Source: Spirochaetia bacterium UBA6919 | GTDB lineage: Bacteria > Spirochaetota > UBA6919 | Length of the DNA: 25,417 nt | NCBI GenBank assembly: GCA_002450905.1 | Contig: DKAT01000054.1 | Coordinates: 12,733 to 38,149, forward strand | Direction of reading: 5' to 3' | In this document: positions 23,325-25,417 of the stretch, piece after piece | How the letters are laid out: the number at the start of each line of letters is the position of its first letter | Numbering within the stretch: the first letter of the stretch is position 1 | Program-made: the position numbers and the translations under genes | Notes under the pieces: model-generated | What the model was told of the DNA's origin: nothing | The model's input: the letters and a program-made list of their open reading frames with translations, nothing else | Databases searched by the model: none

Positions 23325-25409
23325 TTATATACTCTCTAAAAGGCGTTTTAATTCCACAATATCCGTTGTCGGTTTGTGACAGATATAATCTTTACATACA
23401 TAAGCTGTTGTTTTGTTGTCAATCATTACCATATCCTTCACAAGAGGGGATATATTACTTAATGTACTCCCTGGTTCAAAGAATAATAATATTTTATTTG
23501 GTATATATTTGTTTTGAGCAATGGATATCATCTCCTGTGCAACAGAATCACTTTTCGAACCAACAATAGTAATATCAATGGGTGATCTTTCTATGAAATC
23601 AAGAGCTATTAATAATTGAGAATACATAGAAGGGCTTTGTCGAACTAAATCTGCAAAGGTATCTGCTATTTGAACTGCCTTATCTTCCAAGCTACGATCC
23701 CCTGTTATCCTTGCCAACCGAATGAGATTCAGCATTGCAACTGAGTTCCCGGATGGAATAGCACCGTCATAAATCTCTTTAGTCATGGTGAATAAATCAT
23801 TTTGATCATCTGCCGTGAAATAGAATCCGCCATTCGTCTTATCCCAGAAGTGATTTAATAATATGTTATTGAGTTGAAGGGCTTTTTCAAGGTATTGTAT
23901 ATCGAAACTGACCTCAAACATCATGATCAATCCGTATATCAAGAATACATAGTCATCAATATGTCCATCTATAGCAGATTCACCTTCTCTATAACGGTGT
24001 AACAATCTACCATCCTTTGTTATCATATTATTAAATATGAATTGTATAGATTTATCCGCCATTTCAATATATAGCTTATCATTTAATATAACTCCTGCCT
24101 TACATAACGAAGTTATCATCAATCCATTCCAGTCTGTAAGAATCTTGTCGTCCTTATAGGGGTGAATTCTCCTCTCCCGTACATCAAATAGTTTTTGTTG
24201 AATTTCTTTATATCTCTGAATAAAGCTATCTTGATCAAGATTCAAAGATTTACCTAAATCCACACTTGATTTCAATGGATTTTTATGAAGAATATTCAAA
24301 CTCGTAGCCCTTCCCGACGCCTCATCAAAGAAATTACCATCCTCCTCAACGTTATAAACTTCTTTCACAAACAAATACTTATCAGGATCAAGGATTGATT
24401 TCAATTCCTCAGCAGACCACAAATAGAATTTCCCCTCCTCCCCTTCACTATCGGCATCTTCAGCAGAATATATACCCCCATCAACTGATTGCATATCCCT
24501 TTGAATATATTCAAATATCTCTCTTGCTGTTTGGGCATAAGATTCATTTCTTGTCAGATGATAAGCTTCAGTATATGCCATTGACAACATAGCCTGATCG
24601 TACAACATCTTTTCAAAATGGGGTAGCAACCACTCCTCATCCGTAGAATACCTGTGAAATCCATATCCTATATGATCATATATCCCACCAGCCTGCATGA
24701 AATCAAGTGTTTTCGTAACCATATTCAATGATTCGTCATTACCAGTAAGGTGAAAATATTTCATCAGGAATAATAGATTATGGGCTGAAGGAAATTTTGG
24801 ACGCTCAGCAAATCCCCCATACTCCTCATCATAGCGATTGGAAAGCTGTTCAAAGCCCTCCACTATTATGGATGGATCCAGCTTATCATCGGACTTCTCA
24901 GAGGATATATTCATAAGATGATTCGATATTTCATTAGCAGTATTTAAAATATCATCTTGCTTCTCCTTCCACAGCTTTCCAATATGGGGTACAAAGTCCA
25001 TCATACCAAATCGCCCATGCTGAGAGTCCTTTGGAATATACGTCGCTACATAAAATGGTTTCTTATCAGGTGTTAAAATGATATTTAATGGCCAACCACA
25101 TCGACCAGACATCATCTGACACACAGCCATATATAAATTATCAATATCAGGACGTTCTTCCCGATCTACTTTAATAGAAATAAACGTATTATTCGTTAAT
25201 TCCGCAACATCATTATCTTCAAACGACTCTCTCTCCATTACATGACACCAATGACAGGTAGAATATCCAATGGAAAGGAAAATGGGTTTATACTCCTTCT
25301 GAGCTCTGTTAAATGCCTCATCACTCCAGGGATACCAGTCCACAGGATTCCCTGCATGTTGAAGGAGATAGGGACTCTTCTCGTATTGTAATCTTGGTGT
25401 GAACCCCAA
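23325..25409 (-). CDS. Thioredoxin-domain protein, YyaL/SSP411 (DUF255) family, start near the window edge
   Basis: At least 694 residues. The N-terminal DUF255 thioredoxin-like domain (about 1-165) shows KSPYLLQHAGNPVDWYPW, IGYSTCHWCHVMERESFE with the CxxC pair C52/C55, and CGWPLNIILTPDKKPFY. The rest is an (alpha/alpha)6 barrel-type region with the family landmarks GGFAERPKFPSAHN, YDHIGYGFHRYS, HFEKMLYDQA, GIYSAEDADSEGE and ILTDWNGLM. Family function is poorly known. The listed start is a TTG at 25409; no stop is seen between it and the window end, so the true start may lie a few codons outside. Convergent with the 22952 gene across 13 bp. Confidence 0.92.
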   Translation of the reverse strand: MGFTPRLQYEKSPYLLQHAGNPVDWYPWSDEAFNRAQKEYKPIFLSIGYSTCHWCHVMERESFEDNDVAELTNNTFISIKVDREERPDIDNLYMAVCQMMSGRCGWPLNIILTPDKKPFYVATYIPKDSQHGRFGMMDFVPHIGKLWKEKQDDILNTANEISNHLMNISSEKSDDKLDPSIIVEGFEQLSNRYDEEYGGFAERPKFPSAHNLLFLMKYFHLTGNDESLNMVTKTLDFMQAGGIYDHIGYGFHRYSTDEEWLLPHFEKMLYDQAMLSMAYTEAYHLTRNESYAQTAREIFEYIQRDMQSVDGGIYSAEDADSEGEEGKFYLWSAEELKSILDPDKYLFVKEVYNVEEDGNFFDEASGRATSLNILHKNPLKSSVDLGKSLNLDQDSFIQRYKEIQQKLFDVRERRIHPYKDDKILTDWNGLMITSLCKAGVILNDKLYIEMADKSIQFIFNNMITKDGRLLHRYREGESAIDGHIDDYVFLIYGLIMMFEVSFDIQYLEKALQLNNILLNHFWDKTNGGFYFTADDQNDLFTMTKEIYDGAIPSGNSVAMLNLIRLARITGDRSLEDKAVQIADTFADLVRQSPSMYSQLLIALDFIERSPIDITIVGSKSDSVAQEMISIAQNKYIPNKILLFFEPGSTLSNISPLVKDMVMIDNKTTAYVCKDYICHKPTTDIVELKRLLESI

Positions 25410-25417
25410 AATGTGTA

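Noticed and set aside
1..25417. CRISPR array, insertion sequence, prophage or plasmid origin
   Set aside because: No regularly spaced long direct repeats, transposase, integrase, phage or replication-initiator gene was found on either strand.

Overview
The window is an AT-rich (roughly one third GC by eye) bacterial chromosome segment with short intergenic spaces, purine-rich Shine-Dalgarno sites, several TTG/GTG starts and normal stop codon use. Signal peptides, a lipoprotein, methyl-accepting chemotaxis proteins (MCPs), a CHASE2-type adenylate cyclase and a CruF-like carotenoid protein suggest a motile, probably diderm, free-living bacterium. The cyclase and MCP style is reminiscent of spirochaetes, but that placement is an inference from gene content only. 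No insertion sequence, phage gene or CRISPR array was seen.

Region 1 (1-2700): the 5' end of a tRNA-Gly gene and an ilvB-ilvN operon for branched-chain amino-acid synthesis on the minus strand, with a good promoter and a leader of about 105-115 nt that holds two very short Ile/Val/Leu-containing ORFs. Region 2 (2780-8140): a tandem pair of secreted DUF4384-like paralogues on the minus strand, divergent from a 1150-residue class III adenylate cyclase whose CHASE2 sensor is expanded by two large insertions. Region 3 (8240-12752): a plus-strand series with a small helical protein, an MCP ending in a haemerythrin domain, a lipoprotein with a conserved Cys/His pattern, an exported protein with a PrcB-like tail, and a basic protein made of three exact-length 30-residue repeats. 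Region 4 (12744-15806): a DJ-1/PfpI protein, an exported hypothetical protein, acyl carrier protein with a near-consensus promoter, and a group-2 sigma-70 factor whose end overlaps acpP. Region 5 (16193-18900): a glutamate-1-semialdehyde-aminotransferase homologue that has lost the PLP lysine and other key parts, divergent from an MCP broken by one in-frame stop codon. Region 6 (18902-25417): CvpA, a DUF6868-like membrane protein, a carotenoid biosynthesis membrane protein, a long aldo/keto reductase with a small partner gene, a small hypothetical protein, and a YyaL/SSP411-type thioredoxin-domain protein at the window edge.

The most notable items are the apparently catalytically dead aminotransferase that keeps an open frame, the cyclase with the swollen sensor, the new three-repeat protein, the MCP interrupted by one stop codon, and a 27-bp quasi-palindrome present in two separate intergenic regions with 25 of 27 identical bases. 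Five neighbouring convergent gene pairs end within 13 bp of each other or overlap, with no recognisable intrinsic terminator between them.
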